From contig CAVSUJ010000001.1 of the NCBI GenBank assembly GCA_963731205.1, forward strand, positions 620,001-684,000: a stretch of DNA of 64,000 nt, read 5' to 3'. Below the pieces are notes generated by a model, which was not told where the DNA came from, ran no database searches, and saw only the letters and a program-made list of their open reading frames with translations. The stretch is from DATAZK01 sp963731205 (GTDB taxonomy: Bacteria > Actinomycetota > Actinomycetes > Frankiales > Frankiaceae). Each line of letters starts with the position of its first letter. Positions within the stretch are counted from its first letter, which is position 1. The position numbers and the translations under genes were made by a program. Shown one piece after another: positions 7,377 through 16,819 of the stretch.

Positions 7377-8350
7377 CCCCCAGGCCGCCGCCCCCGGCCA
7401 CCGGACTTGCGAAATGCTGCCGCGCGACGGTCGCCGAACACTGCGCCGTCGGTTTCCCACCACGGCCGTTGCAGATCGACCTCCGCATCGGCCGCGGCAG
7501 CCTCCTGCTCCTGCCGATCGAGCTGGCGGTCGATGACAATGGCCTCGCGCTCGTCGGTGCGAATCCACCGATAAACCAGCAGTGCCAGGACCGGAAGGTC
7601 GATCGTCTCGGCGAGAAACCAGACGATCGCCCCGCCCAGCTGCTGATCGTGCAGCCGCGACGGCCCCCAGGTGCGGTGCACGGAGAGGTAGTGCTCCGGC
7701 GCCAGTAGCGACGTGCGCAACCGGATCGCGATGCCCGGAATCGCATCGGCCAGCAGCTCAAGAAATCCGAAGAGGATGCCGGCCGCGAGCGACATCGAGC
7801 TGCTCTGCACGCCCTCGTCGGCGAGCGGCAGCGACATGATCAGACCGGCCAGCAGCAGCACCACATGCAGCAGCTCGTAGACGAGGTAATGCTCGAGCGA
7901 CGCCGGGAAGACGACGGTGAAGAAGACCAGCATCGACACCAGCGGCAGGAGCAGCGCGCCGAAGGCCGGGTTCGACAGCACGTTCATCGCCCGGGCGTCA
8001 GCGATGCGGGCGAGGATCGGCCGCCGTTCACTCCCCTGCTCCAGCGCCCGCGACAGCGTCACCGGCTTGCCGAACATCAGCAGCGCGGGCGAGACGACCA
8101 ACAGCATCATGATCTGCACGGTGTAGACCCAGAAAAGCGTGTGGGCGTAGGCCCCGACCCACCAGAGGGTGACCGCCGCGATCGTCAGCAATCCCAGGCC
8201 GTACGACACCATGCGGCCCACCGGCCAGGTCCCACCCCGGCGGCGCAGCAGCACCACCCCGCGGCCGTACCACCCACCGGCGATCAGCAGCACGCCGACG
8301 GCCACCGGATCGAACGTCCATGACGTCAGCGCTGAGGAGGCGGTCAGCAC
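7373..8350 (-). CDS. CtaG-like cytochrome c oxidase assembly membrane protein
   Basis: The protein has 325 residues and starts with GTG at 8350. It has about seven transmembrane helices and the hallmarks of the caa3_CtaG family: early W/H-containing helices (VGAYAHTLFWVYTVQIMMLLVVSPALL), LMFGKPVTL after them, and EHYLVYELLHVVLLLAGL with conserved His. Family members help assemble the copper-containing caa3 oxidase or support copper handling in the membrane. A charged Ala/Glu/Arg tail of about 45 residues should be cytoplasmic. No oxidase genes are nearby, so the role is assigned from family only. It is transcribed divergently from the acyl-CoA synthetase. Confidence 0.75.
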   Translation of the reverse strand: MLTASSALTSWTFDPVAVGVLLIAGGWYGRGVVLLRRRGGTWPVGRMVSYGLGLLTIAAVTLWWVGAYAHTLFWVYTVQIMMLLVVSPALLMFGKPVTLSRALEQGSERRPILARIADARAMNVLSNPAFGALLLPLVSMLVFFTVVFPASLEHYLVYELLHVVLLLAGLIMSLPLADEGVQSSSMSLAAGILFGFLELLADAIPGIAIRLRTSLLAPEHYLSVHRTWGPSRLHDQQLGGAIVWFLAETIDLPVLALLVYRWIRTDEREAIVIDRQLDRQEQEAAAADAEVDLQRPWWETDGAVFGDRRAAAFRKSGGRGRRPGG

Positions 8351-8418
8351 GAGCCGACCTTACGGCCGGCGCCGAGCCACGGCACAAATTTGATACAAGA
8401 TGGACATGCTGAGCCTCC

Positions 8419-10068
8419 ATGAGCCGAACGTCTGCAGCCCCGGTGTCTGACGCGACCTGGAGGGCGGCCGAGCAGCACACCGTCACCGAACTGCTGCTGG
8501 CAAGGCTGGATTCCGACCCCGATTCGGAGTACCTGGACGTCTGCGGCACCAAGCTCACCGCCCGCGAGGTCGCGGAGACGGGCGCTCGCATCGCCGGCTC
8601 GCTCCAGCAGCTCGGCGTGAAAGCCGGTGACCGGGTCGCGACCCTGCTCGAGAATTCCCCCGAGATGCTGCTCGCCTGGTTCGCCACGACCTGGCTGGGC
8701 GCGATCAGCGTCCCGGTCAACACTGCGTACAAGGGCGAATACCTGCGTCACCAGCTCGATGATTGCGGGGCGCGGGTCCTGATCGTCGCCGACGAGTTCG
8801 CCGAGCGCGTCCAGGCCATCAGCAGCCGGCTGCCCCATCTCGAACATGTCGTCTGCCTGGGTGAGACGCCGGCGATGACGAGCGTGACCACGCATCCGTG
8901 GGATGAGGTCCTCGCCACGGCCGGTGTCGAGGCCTATGACGTACGCCCGTCAGCGCTCGCGACCTTCGTCTACACCGGCGGCACGACCGGCCTGTCCAAG
9001 GGCTGCATGCTGACGCACAACTACCACGTCGCACTCGCCGAGCAGATCGGCTACTGCTGGGAACGCCGCGCCGACGACGTGATCTGGACCCCGCTGCCGA
9101 TGTTCCACTTCAACGCCCTCGTGACGGCGGTGGTGGGCACGCTCGTCTACGGCGGCCGCGGGGCGATCTACCGCCGCTTCTCGGTCTCGAACTTCTGGCC
9201 GGAGATGAACCGCACCGGCGCCACCGTGATCTCGACGCTCGGCAGCATGGCGTACCTGCTGGCGCACGACATCGACCGCCCCGAGATGCCCAACTCCGGC
9301 AGCCCGCTGGCCAACAAGAGCCTGCGGCTCATGGGAGCGGCGCCCTTGCCGCCCGAGGTCGACGACGTCATCCGCAGCCGCTTCTCCATCGACACGTTCA
9401 GCGGCGCGTACGGGGTGACCGAGGCGAGCCTGGTCTCGTGGCAGCCGCCAGGCGTGCGCAACCGGCCGCGCGGCGCGGGAATCGTCAACTCCGAGTACTT
9501 CGACGTCCGGATCTTCGACGACGAGGACGCTGAGCTCGACCGCGGCACCCAGGGCGAGATCGTGGTGCGGCCGCGCAAGCCGCACGTGATGTTCGAGGGC
9601 TACTGGGGACGGCCCGAGGTGACGGTCGAGACCAGCCGCAACTGGTGGTACCACACCGGCGACATCGGGATCATCGATGAGGACGACTACCTGTACTTCA
9701 TCGATCGCAAGGCGGACTACCTGCGGCGGCGCGGGGAGAACATCGCCAGCTTCGAGGTCGAGCGGATCCTGATGGGCCACGGCGGCCTGGCTGATGTCGC
9801 CGTCCACGCCGTCCCGAGCGATGTCACCGAGGACGATCTGAAGGTCACGGCGACGCGCAAGCACGACTCGACGCTCACCGAAGCCGAGCTGTTCCTCTGG
9901 TGCGTCGACCAGCTCCCCTACTTCGCCCTCCCCCGCTACATCGAGTTCCGCGACGAGCTGCCGCGCAGCCCGGTCGGTCGCGTCCTGAAGCGAGAGCTCC
10001 GCGCGGAGGGTGCCACCCCGGCGACGTGGGACCTGGAGACGTCCGGCATCACGTACGAGAAGAAGTGA
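8419..10068 (+). CDS. AMP-dependent acyl-CoA synthetase/ligase
   Basis: The protein has 549 residues, the usual length for ANL-superfamily ligases. It carries the P-loop YTGGTTGLSKG (about residue 185), the YGVTE motif, the adenylate-binding YHTGDIG followed by IDRKADYLRRRGENI, and a C-terminal lysine in VGRVLKREL that is needed for adenylation. It should activate a carboxylic acid to acyl-AMP and then acyl-CoA. Its closest flavour is the CaiC/crotonobetaine-CoA ligase or medium-chain group, but the substrate cannot be read from sequence. Its TGA overlaps the GTG of the cupin-sulfurtransferase gene (GTGA), so the two are co-translated. Confidence 0.85.
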   Translation: MSRTSAAPVSDATWRAAEQHTVTELLLARLDSDPDSEYLDVCGTKLTAREVAETGARIAGSLQQLGVKAGDRVATLLENSPEMLLAWFATTWLGAISVPVNTAYKGEYLRHQLDDCGARVLIVADEFAERVQAISSRLPHLEHVVCLGETPAMTSVTTHPWDEVLATAGVEAYDVRPSALATFVYTGGTTGLSKGCMLTHNYHVALAEQIGYCWERRADDVIWTPLPMFHFNALVTAVVGTLVYGGRGAIYRRFSVSNFWPEMNRTGATVISTLGSMAYLLAHDIDRPEMPNSGSPLANKSLRLMGAAPLPPEVDDVIRSRFSIDTFSGAYGVTEASLVSWQPPGVRNRPRGAGIVNSEYFDVRIFDDEDAELDRGTQGEIVVRPRKPHVMFEGYWGRPEVTVETSRNWWYHTGDIGIIDEDDYLYFIDRKADYLRRRGENIASFEVERILMGHGGLADVAVHAVPSDVTEDDLKVTATRKHDSTLTEAELFLWCVDQLPYFALPRYIEFRDELPRSPVGRVLKRELRAEGATPATWDLETSGITYEKK

Positions 10069-11285
10069 CCGCCGAAGACGTGGTCGCGGCTCTCGGGCTG
10101 GTGCCACATCCCGAGGGCGGCTCGTACGCCGAGACCTGGCGTGACGAGCACGCGAGCGCCATCTACTACCTGCTGCGCGCCGGTGAGGAATCGGCGTGGC
10201 ACCGGGTCGAGGGTCGCAGCGAGGTCTGGCACCACTACGCCGGCGGGCCGCTGAAGCTCGACATCAGCGACGACGGGGAGGCCCAGCGTTCGGTCACTGT
10301 CGGCACCGATCTCGCCGCGGGCGAGCGTCCGCAGGCAGCTGTGCCGGCCGGAAGCTGGCAATCCGCGTCCACGCTCGGAGAGTGGACGCTCGTCGGCTGC
10401 ACGGTCTCGCCGCCCTTCACGTTCGACGCGTTCGAGCTGGCACCCGCAGGTTGGGCGCCCGGCCGCTTCGGTCCGCTCGTCTCGGCGCGCTGGGTGTCCG
10501 AGCACCAGGACGACCGCGAGCGTCCGATCGCGCTGATCGACGTCCGCTGGTATCCCGACGGCCGCTCCGGGCGTGAGGCCTACGCCGGTGGACATCTGCC
10601 GGGAGCGGTCTGGATGGATCTTGACGACGTGCTCGCCGCGCCGCCGTCAGCGGCGCAGGGACGTCATCCGCTCCCCTCACCCGAGCGGTTCGCCGCCGGC
10701 ATGGCCCGCGCCGGCATCGGCGATGAAACGCGAGTGGTGGCCTACGACGACAACGGCGGGATGGCCGCCGGACGCCTGGTCTGGCTGCTGCGCACCCTCG
10801 GACATCCCGCGGCGCTGCTCGACGGCGGGCTTCAGGCCTGGACCGGTCCGCTGGACACCGAACCGACAGGCGTTGGCCCCGGAGATTTCACCCCCCGCAC
10901 ATGGCCGGCCGAGCGGTTCGCATCCCTGGACGAGGTCGCGTCCGTGCCGGTGCTGCTCGACGCCCGCGCGCCCGAACGTTTCCGGGGCGACGTGGAACCG
11001 CTCGATCCGCGCGCCGGCCACATCCCCGGAGCGGCCAACGCACCCTGGCCCGCCAACATCGGAGCCGACAAGCGCTACCGCCCAGCGGCCGAGCTGAGGG
11101 CACAGCTCGAAGCCGCCGGCGCGCGTCCCGACCAGGATGTCGTCGTCTACTGCGGGTCGGGCGTGACGGCATGCCAGACCCTGCTCGCACTCGAAGCCGC
11201 CGGGTTCGAGGGCGCCCGGTTGTATCCCGGCTCGTGGTCGCAGTGGTGCGCCGATCCCAGACGCCCGGCTGCATTGGGCGACTGA
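10065..11285 (+). CDS. fused cupin (DUF985-like) and two-domain sulfurtransferase
   Basis: The protein has 406 residues, starting at GTG 10065, which overlaps the previous stop. Residues 1-125 match the DUF985/cupin_5 family (LVPHPEGGSYAETWR, AIYYLL, WHRVEGRSEVWHHYAGGPL). From about 135 onward it is a two-rhodanese sulfurtransferase: a non-catalytic first domain (LIDVRWYP, GHLPGAVWMDLD) and a second domain with the active-site loop CGSGVTAC (Cys near 360). That loop is typical of thiosulfate/3-mercaptopyruvate sulfurtransferases. The two halves are normally separate genes; here no stop or frame change separates them. The join is at WAPGRFGPLVSARW. Since the window has indels elsewhere, the fusion should be confirmed. 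Confidence 0.8.
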   Translation: MTAEDVVAALGLVPHPEGGSYAETWRDEHASAIYYLLRAGEESAWHRVEGRSEVWHHYAGGPLKLDISDDGEAQRSVTVGTDLAAGERPQAAVPAGSWQSASTLGEWTLVGCTVSPPFTFDAFELAPAGWAPGRFGPLVSARWVSEHQDDRERPIALIDVRWYPDGRSGREAYAGGHLPGAVWMDLDDVLAAPPSAAQGRHPLPSPERFAAGMARAGIGDETRVVAYDDNGGMAAGRLVWLLRTLGHPAALLDGGLQAWTGPLDTEPTGVGPGDFTPRTWPAERFASLDEVASVPVLLDARAPERFRGDVEPLDPRAGHIPGAANAPWPANIGADKRYRPAAELRAQLEAAGARPDQDVVVYCGSGVTACQTLLALEAAGFEGARLYPGSWSQWCADPRRPAALGD

Positions 11286-11307
11286 ACCGCTCGCTAGGTT
11301 GCCGGTC

Positions 11308-11799
11308 ATGACTGTGACCGTCGAAGAACTGCTCGCCCGCGAAGAGATCACCGACGTCATCAAGCGTCTCGCCCGCGGCACCGACCGGCTCGATGAAGCC
11401 GCTATGGCGTCGTGCTACCACCCCGACGGCTTCGACGACCACAACTCCTTCCGCGGCTCAGGTACCGAGTTCGCGAAATGGGTGTGCGACGTGCTCCCCC
11501 ATTTCGAGGCGACGATGCACTTCATCGGGCCGCCCAACATCCGTGTCGAAGGTGACACCGCCCATTGCGACACGTACTGCGAGGCGCATCACGTCGGTGC
11601 CGACACCGACATGATCCTGGGCCTGCGCTACGTCGACCGCTTCGAGCGCCGCGACGGCGAATGGCTGATCGCCAAGCGGGTGTGCGCGTTCGACTGGACC
11701 TACACGCTCCCCTACGACCCGGCCAAGAAGTTCACCTTCGACGCCGACTTCACCGTCGGCCACCGCGACCGCACCGACATCACCTACACCGGCGTGTGA
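11308..11799 (+). CDS. SnoaL/NTF2-like fold protein
   Basis: The product has 163 residues. ATG 11308 is preferred over a TTG nine bases upstream. It matches the SnoaL_4 group: an N-terminal helix EELLAREEITDVIKRLARGTDRLD, CYHPDGFDDHNSFRG, HFIGPPNIRVEGDTAHCDTYCEAHH and RYVDRFERRDGEWLIAKR. Such proteins are small enzymes or binding proteins with a conical alpha+beta barrel, often dehydratases, isomerases or ring-hydroxylating accessory units. The substrate is unknown. It follows the acyl-CoA synthetase and sulfurtransferase genes on the same strand and ends seven bases before the convergent aldo/keto reductase. Confidence 0.75.
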   Translation: MTVTVEELLAREEITDVIKRLARGTDRLDEAAMASCYHPDGFDDHNSFRGSGTEFAKWVCDVLPHFEATMHFIGPPNIRVEGDTAHCDTYCEAHHVGADTDMILGLRYVDRFERRDGEWLIAKRVCAFDWTYTLPYDPAKKFTFDADFTVGHRDRTDITYTGV

Positions 11800-11805
11800 G
11801 TACAG

Positions 11806-12798
11806 CTACACGTTGACCGGGCTCATGTCGGGATAGCGGTCGCCGGAGGCCGTACCCACGCCGTCGAGCTCCGCCAGCTGCTCGGCGCTGAGCTTCACGT
11901 CGAGCGCGCCGACGTTCTCCTCGAGGTACGTGCGCCGTTTCGTTCCAGGGATCGGCACCAGATCGTCGCCCTGCGCGTAGATCCAGGCGAGCGCGACCTG
12001 CGCGGGTGTGGCACCGACGGCCTTCGCCACCCGATCGACCACCTCGACGATGCGGATGTTGGCCTCGAGGTTGTCGCCCTGGAAGCGCGGGTTGAAGCGC
12101 CGGAAGTCGCCCTCTTCGAGCTGGTCGACCGAACGCACCGCGCCCGTGAGGAAGCCGCGTCCGAGCGGGCTGTACGGGACGAACCCGATTCCGAGCTCGC
12201 GCGTCGTCGGCAGGATCTCGGCTTCGGGATCACGCGTCCAGATCGAATATTCGGTCTGCAGGGCTGAGATGGGATGCACCGCGTGGGCCCGCCGGATCGT
12301 CGCGGCTGCCGCCTCGGAAAGCCCGAGATAGCGCACCTTTCCGGCTGCGACGAGCTCGGCCATCGCTCCGACGGTGTCTTCGATCGGGGTGTCCCGATCG
12401 ACGCGGTGCTGGTAGTAGAGGTCGATGTGGTCGACGCCGAGCCGCGCCAAGCTCGCGTCACAGGCCTGACGCACGTACTCGGGCCGGCCGTTGATGCTGC
12501 GTTTGGCGGGATTCTCGGGGTCGCGAACGTTGCCGAACTTCGTGGCGAGCACGACCTCGTCGCGCCGCCCGGCGATCGCGCGCCCTACGAGTTGTTCGTT
12601 CGTGAACGGGCCGTACATGTCCGCGGTGTCGAGCAAGGTGACGCCGAGATCGAGCGCCCGGTGGATGGTCGCGATGGATTCGGTGTCATCACCGGCGCCG
12701 TAGAACTCCGACATCCCCATGCAGCCGAGCCCCTGACGCCCGACACGCAATCCCTGCGCTCCCAAAGAAACGGTTTCGTCAGCTGTCTGCATAACCAT
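11806..12798 (-). CDS. aldo/keto reductase
   Basis: The protein has 330 residues and an (alpha/beta)8 NADPH-dependent oxidoreductase pattern. The catalytic tetrad is visible: Asp57 and Tyr62 (LLDTADMYG), Lys87 (LATKFG) and His131 (DLYYQHRVD). The NADPH-binding end is IPGTKRRTYLEENVGAL. It is closest to the AKR13/YakC-like group that opens with LGLGCMGMSEFYG. The physiological carbonyl substrate is unknown. It is divergent from the DrrA-like gene and convergent with the SnoaL-like gene. Confidence 0.85.
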   Translation of the reverse strand: MVMQTADETVSLGAQGLRVGRQGLGCMGMSEFYGAGDDTESIATIHRALDLGVTLLDTADMYGPFTNEQLVGRAIAGRRDEVVLATKFGNVRDPENPAKRSINGRPEYVRQACDASLARLGVDHIDLYYQHRVDRDTPIEDTVGAMAELVAAGKVRYLGLSEAAAATIRRAHAVHPISALQTEYSIWTRDPEAEILPTTRELGIGFVPYSPLGRGFLTGAVRSVDQLEEGDFRRFNPRFQGDNLEANIRIVEVVDRVAKAVGATPAQVALAWIYAQGDDLVPIPGTKRRTYLEENVGALDVKLSAEQLAELDGVGTASGDRYPDMSPVNV

Positions 12799-12869
12799 TA
12801 GCCTGCCCCGTCTGATCTGTAGTGCACTCGCGGGGTCGTCTCAAAGTGCAATTCCCGGAAAGTGAAGGC

Positions 12870-13892
12870 ATGCCTGAAGCCACTGACTCACCCGACGCGA
12901 GTGTCATCATCGCCACCGACCTGAAGAAGAGCTTCAAGTCCCGCCGCGGCCCGGTCGAGGCGGTGCGCGGGGTCAGCATCAACGTGCAGCGCGGCGAGAT
13001 CTTCGGCTTCCTCGGCCCCAACGGCGCGGGCAAGACGACAACCCTGCGCATGCTGACCACGCTGCTGCCGATCGACTCCGGCACCGCGAGCGTCGCGGGC
13101 TATGACGTCGGACGCGATCCTGAGGCCGTACGGGCTCACACCGGCTTCGTCAGCCAGCTCGGCGGCACCGACCCGCTCGCGACCGGCCGGGAGAACCTGC
13201 TGCTGCAAGGACGCCTCTACGGCCGGACCAAGGCCGACGTGCTCGCGCGCAGCGAGGAGGTCATGGAGGTGCTCGACCTGCGCGAGTTCGCCGACCGCAA
13301 GGTCCAGACGTACTCCGGCGGGCAGATCAGGCGCCTCGACATCGCCCTTGGCATCGTGCACGACCCGCAGGTGCTCTTCCTCGACGAGCCCACCACCGGC
13401 CTCGACCCGCAGAACCGGGCCAATCTCTGGGAACACATACGGCGGCTGCGCGAACGCGGCACCACCGTCTTCCTCACCACCCACTACCTCGAGGAAGCCG
13501 ACGCGCTCTGCGACCGCCTGGTGATCATGGACCACGGCCAGGTCGTCATCGGCGGCACTCCCCGCGAGCTCAAGCAGCGAGTGGCGGGTGACTCGGTGGT
13601 CCTCACCCCGCGCGACCAGTCGCCGGAGAAGGTCGCCGAGCTCACCCAGCAGGAGCCGTACGTACGCGAAAGCTCGGTGGAGGAGGGCAACACCTTGCGG
13701 CTCTATGTGGAGGACGGCCCTGCGGCGCTGCCGCAGCTGCTGCGCCTGCTCGACGGCGCCGGGATCGGGATCGCGTCGATGAGCCTGTCCGAGCCGACTC
13801 TCGATGACGTGTTCCTGCGCCAGACCGGACGCTCGCTGCGTGACAGCGGCGATGGCGGCAACACAGCCGGCGCCTCGAAGCCGGCCGCGTGA
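12870..13892 (+). CDS. ABC transporter ATP-binding protein, DrrA-like
   Basis: The protein has 340 residues. ATG 12870 is chosen because GTGAAGG precedes it; an in-frame ATG at 12822 would add 16 residues. Walker A GPNGAGKT (about 49-56), signature YSGGQIRRLD and Walker B LFLDEPTTGLDP are intact, with a C-terminal DUF4162-type extension typical of the daunorubicin-resistance DrrA group. It should power export of a drug, lipid or polyketide together with the permease encoded next, with which it overlaps by one to four bases. Confidence 0.88.
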   Translation: MPEATDSPDASVIIATDLKKSFKSRRGPVEAVRGVSINVQRGEIFGFLGPNGAGKTTTLRMLTTLLPIDSGTASVAGYDVGRDPEAVRAHTGFVSQLGGTDPLATGRENLLLQGRLYGRTKADVLARSEEVMEVLDLREFADRKVQTYSGGQIRRLDIALGIVHDPQVLFLDEPTTGLDPQNRANLWEHIRRLRERGTTVFLTTHYLEEADALCDRLVIMDHGQVVIGGTPRELKQRVAGDSVVLTPRDQSPEKVAELTQQEPYVRESSVEEGNTLRLYVEDGPAALPQLLRLLDGAGIGIASMSLSEPTLDDVFLRQTGRSLRDSGDGGNTAGASKPAA

Positions 13893-14668
13893 TGGCCACC
13901 ATGAACCTGAGCAAGACCGTCACCGACATCGGCCTGCTCACCCAGCGCCGCATCGTGCAGACATTTCGTAACCCGCTGTGGCTGATCGTCAGCTTCTCGA
14001 CGCCGGTGCTCTACCTGGCGCTCTTCACCCCGCTGCTGAAGGGCTTCTCCCCCGGCCACCCGTCCAACGGGCAGGTGCTCGGCTCGTTCCTGCCGGGCAT
14101 CCTCGCGTTCCTGGCCTTCATCAACGGCAGCACGATGGGCTTCGGCACGATCTTCGAACTGCAGAGCGGCCTGATCGAGCGGCTTCGGGTCACTCCTGCA
14201 AGCCGGCTGGCCATCCTGCTCGGCCCGATCCTCGCCGGTCTGATCGGCATGTTCGTCTTCGACCTTGTGGTGCTCGTCATCGGGTGGGCGTTCGGTTTCC
14301 ACATCCACTGGGGTGGCCTGCTCGTGCTGGCGGTGCTGCTCTCGATCCTGATGATCATGTTTGCGGCGTTCTCGATCGCCGTCGCGTTGCTGGCGAAGGA
14401 GATCAGCAGCTTCGCGGCCCTGATCAACGGCATCAACCTTCCGGTGCTGCTGCTCGCCGGGGTGCTGCTGCCCATCGGCTTCGGCCCGACCTGGCTACGC
14501 GTGCTGGCGCACCTGAACCCGCTCTACTACCTGACCGAAAGCGCCCGCTCGCTCGGCGCCGGCCACATCGCCACCCACCAGGTCGGCCTCGCGTTTGCGG
14601 TGCTCATCCCGTTGTGCGGGCTCACGCTCTTCTGGGCGACGGGCGTCTTCCGCAAGGCCGTCGCTTGA
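13892..14668 (+). CDS. ABC-2 type transporter permease, DrrB-like
   Basis: The protein has about 258 residues and six hydrophobic segments. It has the ABC-2 signature region (RLRVTPASRLAILLGPILAGL and a later LPVLLLAGVLLPIGFGPTWLRVLAHLNPLYYLTESAR). ATG 13892 overlaps the DrrA-like TGA; GTG 13889 is the alternative. With the upstream ATPase it forms a two-gene exporter. The substrate is not evident, as no biosynthetic genes sit beside it. Confidence 0.87.
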   Translation: MATMNLSKTVTDIGLLTQRRIVQTFRNPLWLIVSFSTPVLYLALFTPLLKGFSPGHPSNGQVLGSFLPGILAFLAFINGSTMGFGTIFELQSGLIERLRVTPASRLAILLGPILAGLIGMFVFDLVVLVIGWAFGFHIHWGGLLVLAVLLSILMIMFAAFSIAVALLAKEISSFAALINGINLPVLLLAGVLLPIGFGPTWLRVLAHLNPLYYLTESARSLGAGHIATHQVGLAFAVLIPLCGLTLFWATGVFRKAVA

Positions 14669-14772
14669 TCAGGCCGGTGGGCCGCGTTCCCCGGTAGCCA
14701 GAGAGGCGGCCGATCCGGTGGGCTATCCCTTCTGCCTGACGACGACGGACGATCTCGGCCAGGCGTCTTCGG

Positions 14773-15225
14773 TCAGGCCGCCTTGAGCAATGCCAGCGCC
14801 TTGTCGGCGTGAACGTCCATCTTGACCTCGCTCTTGATGACGTCACGAACGGTGAGGTCGCTGTTGATGACGAACGTGGCGCGCTGCACTGGCGTGATGG
14901 ACAGGCGACCGCGCTTCACGCCGAATGCCTCGGCGACGCTGCGGTCGGGGTCAGACAGCAGCGGGTAGCCGAACGAGTGCTTGGTGGCGAATTCCTGCTG
15001 CTTGTCGACGCTGTCCTTGCTGATCCCCACGATCTGGGCGCCAGCGGCGGCGAATTCGGCCGACAGGTCACGGAAGTGGCAGCTCTCTTTGGTGCACCCG
15101 GTCGTCATGGCGGCCGGGTAGAAGAACAGCACCACAGGACCATTGGCGGCGAGCTCGCTCAGCTTGCGCGCCTTGCCCTCCTGGTCCTTCAGTTCGAAGT
15201 CGGGGGCCTTATCGCCGGGATTCAT
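14773..15225 (-). CDS. bcp: thioredoxin-dependent peroxiredoxin, Bcp/PrxQ type
   Basis: The protein has 150 residues, the usual Bcp length. The peroxidatic cysteine Cys44 and resolving Cys49 lie in TTGCTKESCHFR, the PrxQ pattern with a five-residue spacing. Other matches are APDFELKDQEG near the start and the LLSDPDRSVAEAFGV loop. It reduces hydrogen and organic peroxides in the cytoplasm using thioredoxin. Its start overlaps the last 17 bases of the WS/DGAT gene. Confidence 0.9.
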   Translation of the reverse strand: MNPGDKAPDFELKDQEGKARKLSELAANGPVVLFFYPAAMTTGCTKESCHFRDLSAEFAAAGAQIVGISKDSVDKQQEFATKHSFGYPLLSDPDRSVAEAFGVKRGRLSITPVQRATFVINSDLTVRDVIKSEVKMDVHADKALALLKAA

Positions 15226-16709
15226 TGCGGGCGGGTGTCCTTTCAGCGGTGCGACGGGCTTTCTCGGATTTCGGGGACTTCATCGGTTGCGCACTCGCCG
15301 TCGCGACGAGCAACGTAGCCAACTCCTGCTGAACGTAGTCCGCCATCACGTCGAGGTCAGGCACCAGCTCCCGGCAGGCGATCAATCCGAAGAACATCGA
15401 GTCCCGGTAACTGATGACGGTGATGTTCAGCCCCTGGCCGTCAGCAATGGCACTCAGCGGGTAGTACGCCTGCAGCTCGGCACCCGCGAAGTAGAGCGGC
15501 ACGTTGGGACCGGGCACGTTGGACACGAAGAGGTTGAACGGATTCGCGCGCTCGAGCAGGCGCAGCCGCTCATTCAGCCGCGCGGCCTGGCCCGCGAGCG
15601 CCGGGATCGCGAACTGGGTGACGTCGACCAGCAGATCCGCCGGCAACGCGCCGTGCTGCTCCTTGGCGACGAGCATCGACTCGTGGACGACCTGCAATCG
15701 ATCCAGCGGCGACGCGAGCTGGGTCGGAAGCGCCGCGAGCATTCCCGAGATCTGGTTGCCCGCGGTGCCGGCCTGCTCCGGCGTGCGGATGGAAATGGGA
15801 ACGGCTGCCACCAGAGGTGAGTCGGGCAGGGCGTCGTGCTCCTCGAGCCACCGCCGCAACGCCCCGGTGGACAGCGCCATGACCACATCGTTGACGGTCA
15901 TGCCTGCCGCGTTCTTCACCTTCTTGATGTCGTCGAGCGACAGTGCGCAGAACGCGAAGCGGCGATGCGGGGTGATCGGAGCGTTGAACGGGGTCTTGGG
16001 AGCGCGCAGCGACGGCCGGGAGAGCACGGCGCTGGCGTCACGGTCGATGAAGGGCAGCCGCGGCCGGGCCGAACTGCGGAGCACGTTGGGCGCCGAGCGC
16101 AGCAGCTCCAGCGGACAGCCGCGTCGCGCGAAGCGGCTGGCGGGCGAGGGACAGCACACTTCGCGCGAGCAGGCTGAGATTGCCCGGCTCGGCCTCATGG
16201 GGCCACTCGACGAACGGCAGCTCGCGCCCCTGCGGGGAGACGTCGAGCAGCGCACCGAGGATGTCGTTGCCCGAGACGCCGTCGATGGCTGCGTGATGCA
16301 CCTTGGTGTAGATCGCGACCCGGCCGCCGGCCAACCCGGAAATCAGGTAGAGCTCCCACAGCGGCCGCGACCGGTCGAGCGGGCGCGCGTGCAGGCGCGC
16401 CGCCTGCTCGCGCAGCTGGTGATCATTCCCAGGCGCGGGCAGCGCCAGCTCTCTGACGTGGAACTCGATGTCGAAATCCGGGTCGTCGATCCAATACGGC
16501 ATGTCCAGGCCGAGCGGCACCTCGACCAACCGGCGCCGGAAGGGCGGCACCAGCGGCAGCCGGCTGGCGACGACCCGCGTGAGCCGCTCCAGCGTCAACG
16601 GCTCGGCCGCCGTCGACGGATCGACGATGCACAAACTGCCGACGTGGCCGAACATCGACGAGCTCTCCAGCGCGAGGAACGCGGCATCGAGTCCGCTGAG
16701 CTGTTGCAT
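15209..16709 (-). pseudogene. wax ester synthase/diacylglycerol acyltransferase, frameshifted
   Basis: The first half (from ATG 16709) starts MQQLSGLDAAFLALES and carries the catalytic HHAAIDG motif (residues 138-144). The second half lies in another frame and holds the conserved NDVVMALSTGALRRWL, VPISIRTPEQAGTAGNQISGML, SNVPGPNVPLYFAGA and YPLSAIADGQGLNIT blocks. The frames switch around 16100-16145, between SLARQP and LLRSAPNVL. Both halves are otherwise intact, so one single-base indel explains it. The enzyme family joins acyl-CoA to fatty alcohols or diacylglycerol to form storage wax esters or triacylglycerol. If the indel is an artefact, the protein would be about 490 residues. Confidence 0.8.
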
Positions 16710-16819
16710 GCGTGCCCCTCTGTCATTCGTCAGGCCGTCAGACGCGTATGTGACGCTGGTTACCCTGCCACCTTCAAGGCAGTCATAAGCGCCGTCGCCG
16801 GGTTTGACCCCCGATCGGC

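Noticed and set aside
9900..10064. Upstream extension of the cupin-sulfurtransferase frame
   Set aside because: It overlaps the end of the acyl-CoA synthetase out of frame and is not protein-like; GTG 10065 fits the operon overlap.
8950..10107. 385-codon minus-strand open frame
   Set aside because: It is antisense to the acyl-CoA synthetase, with low-complexity Arg/Ala/Val content and no known motif.
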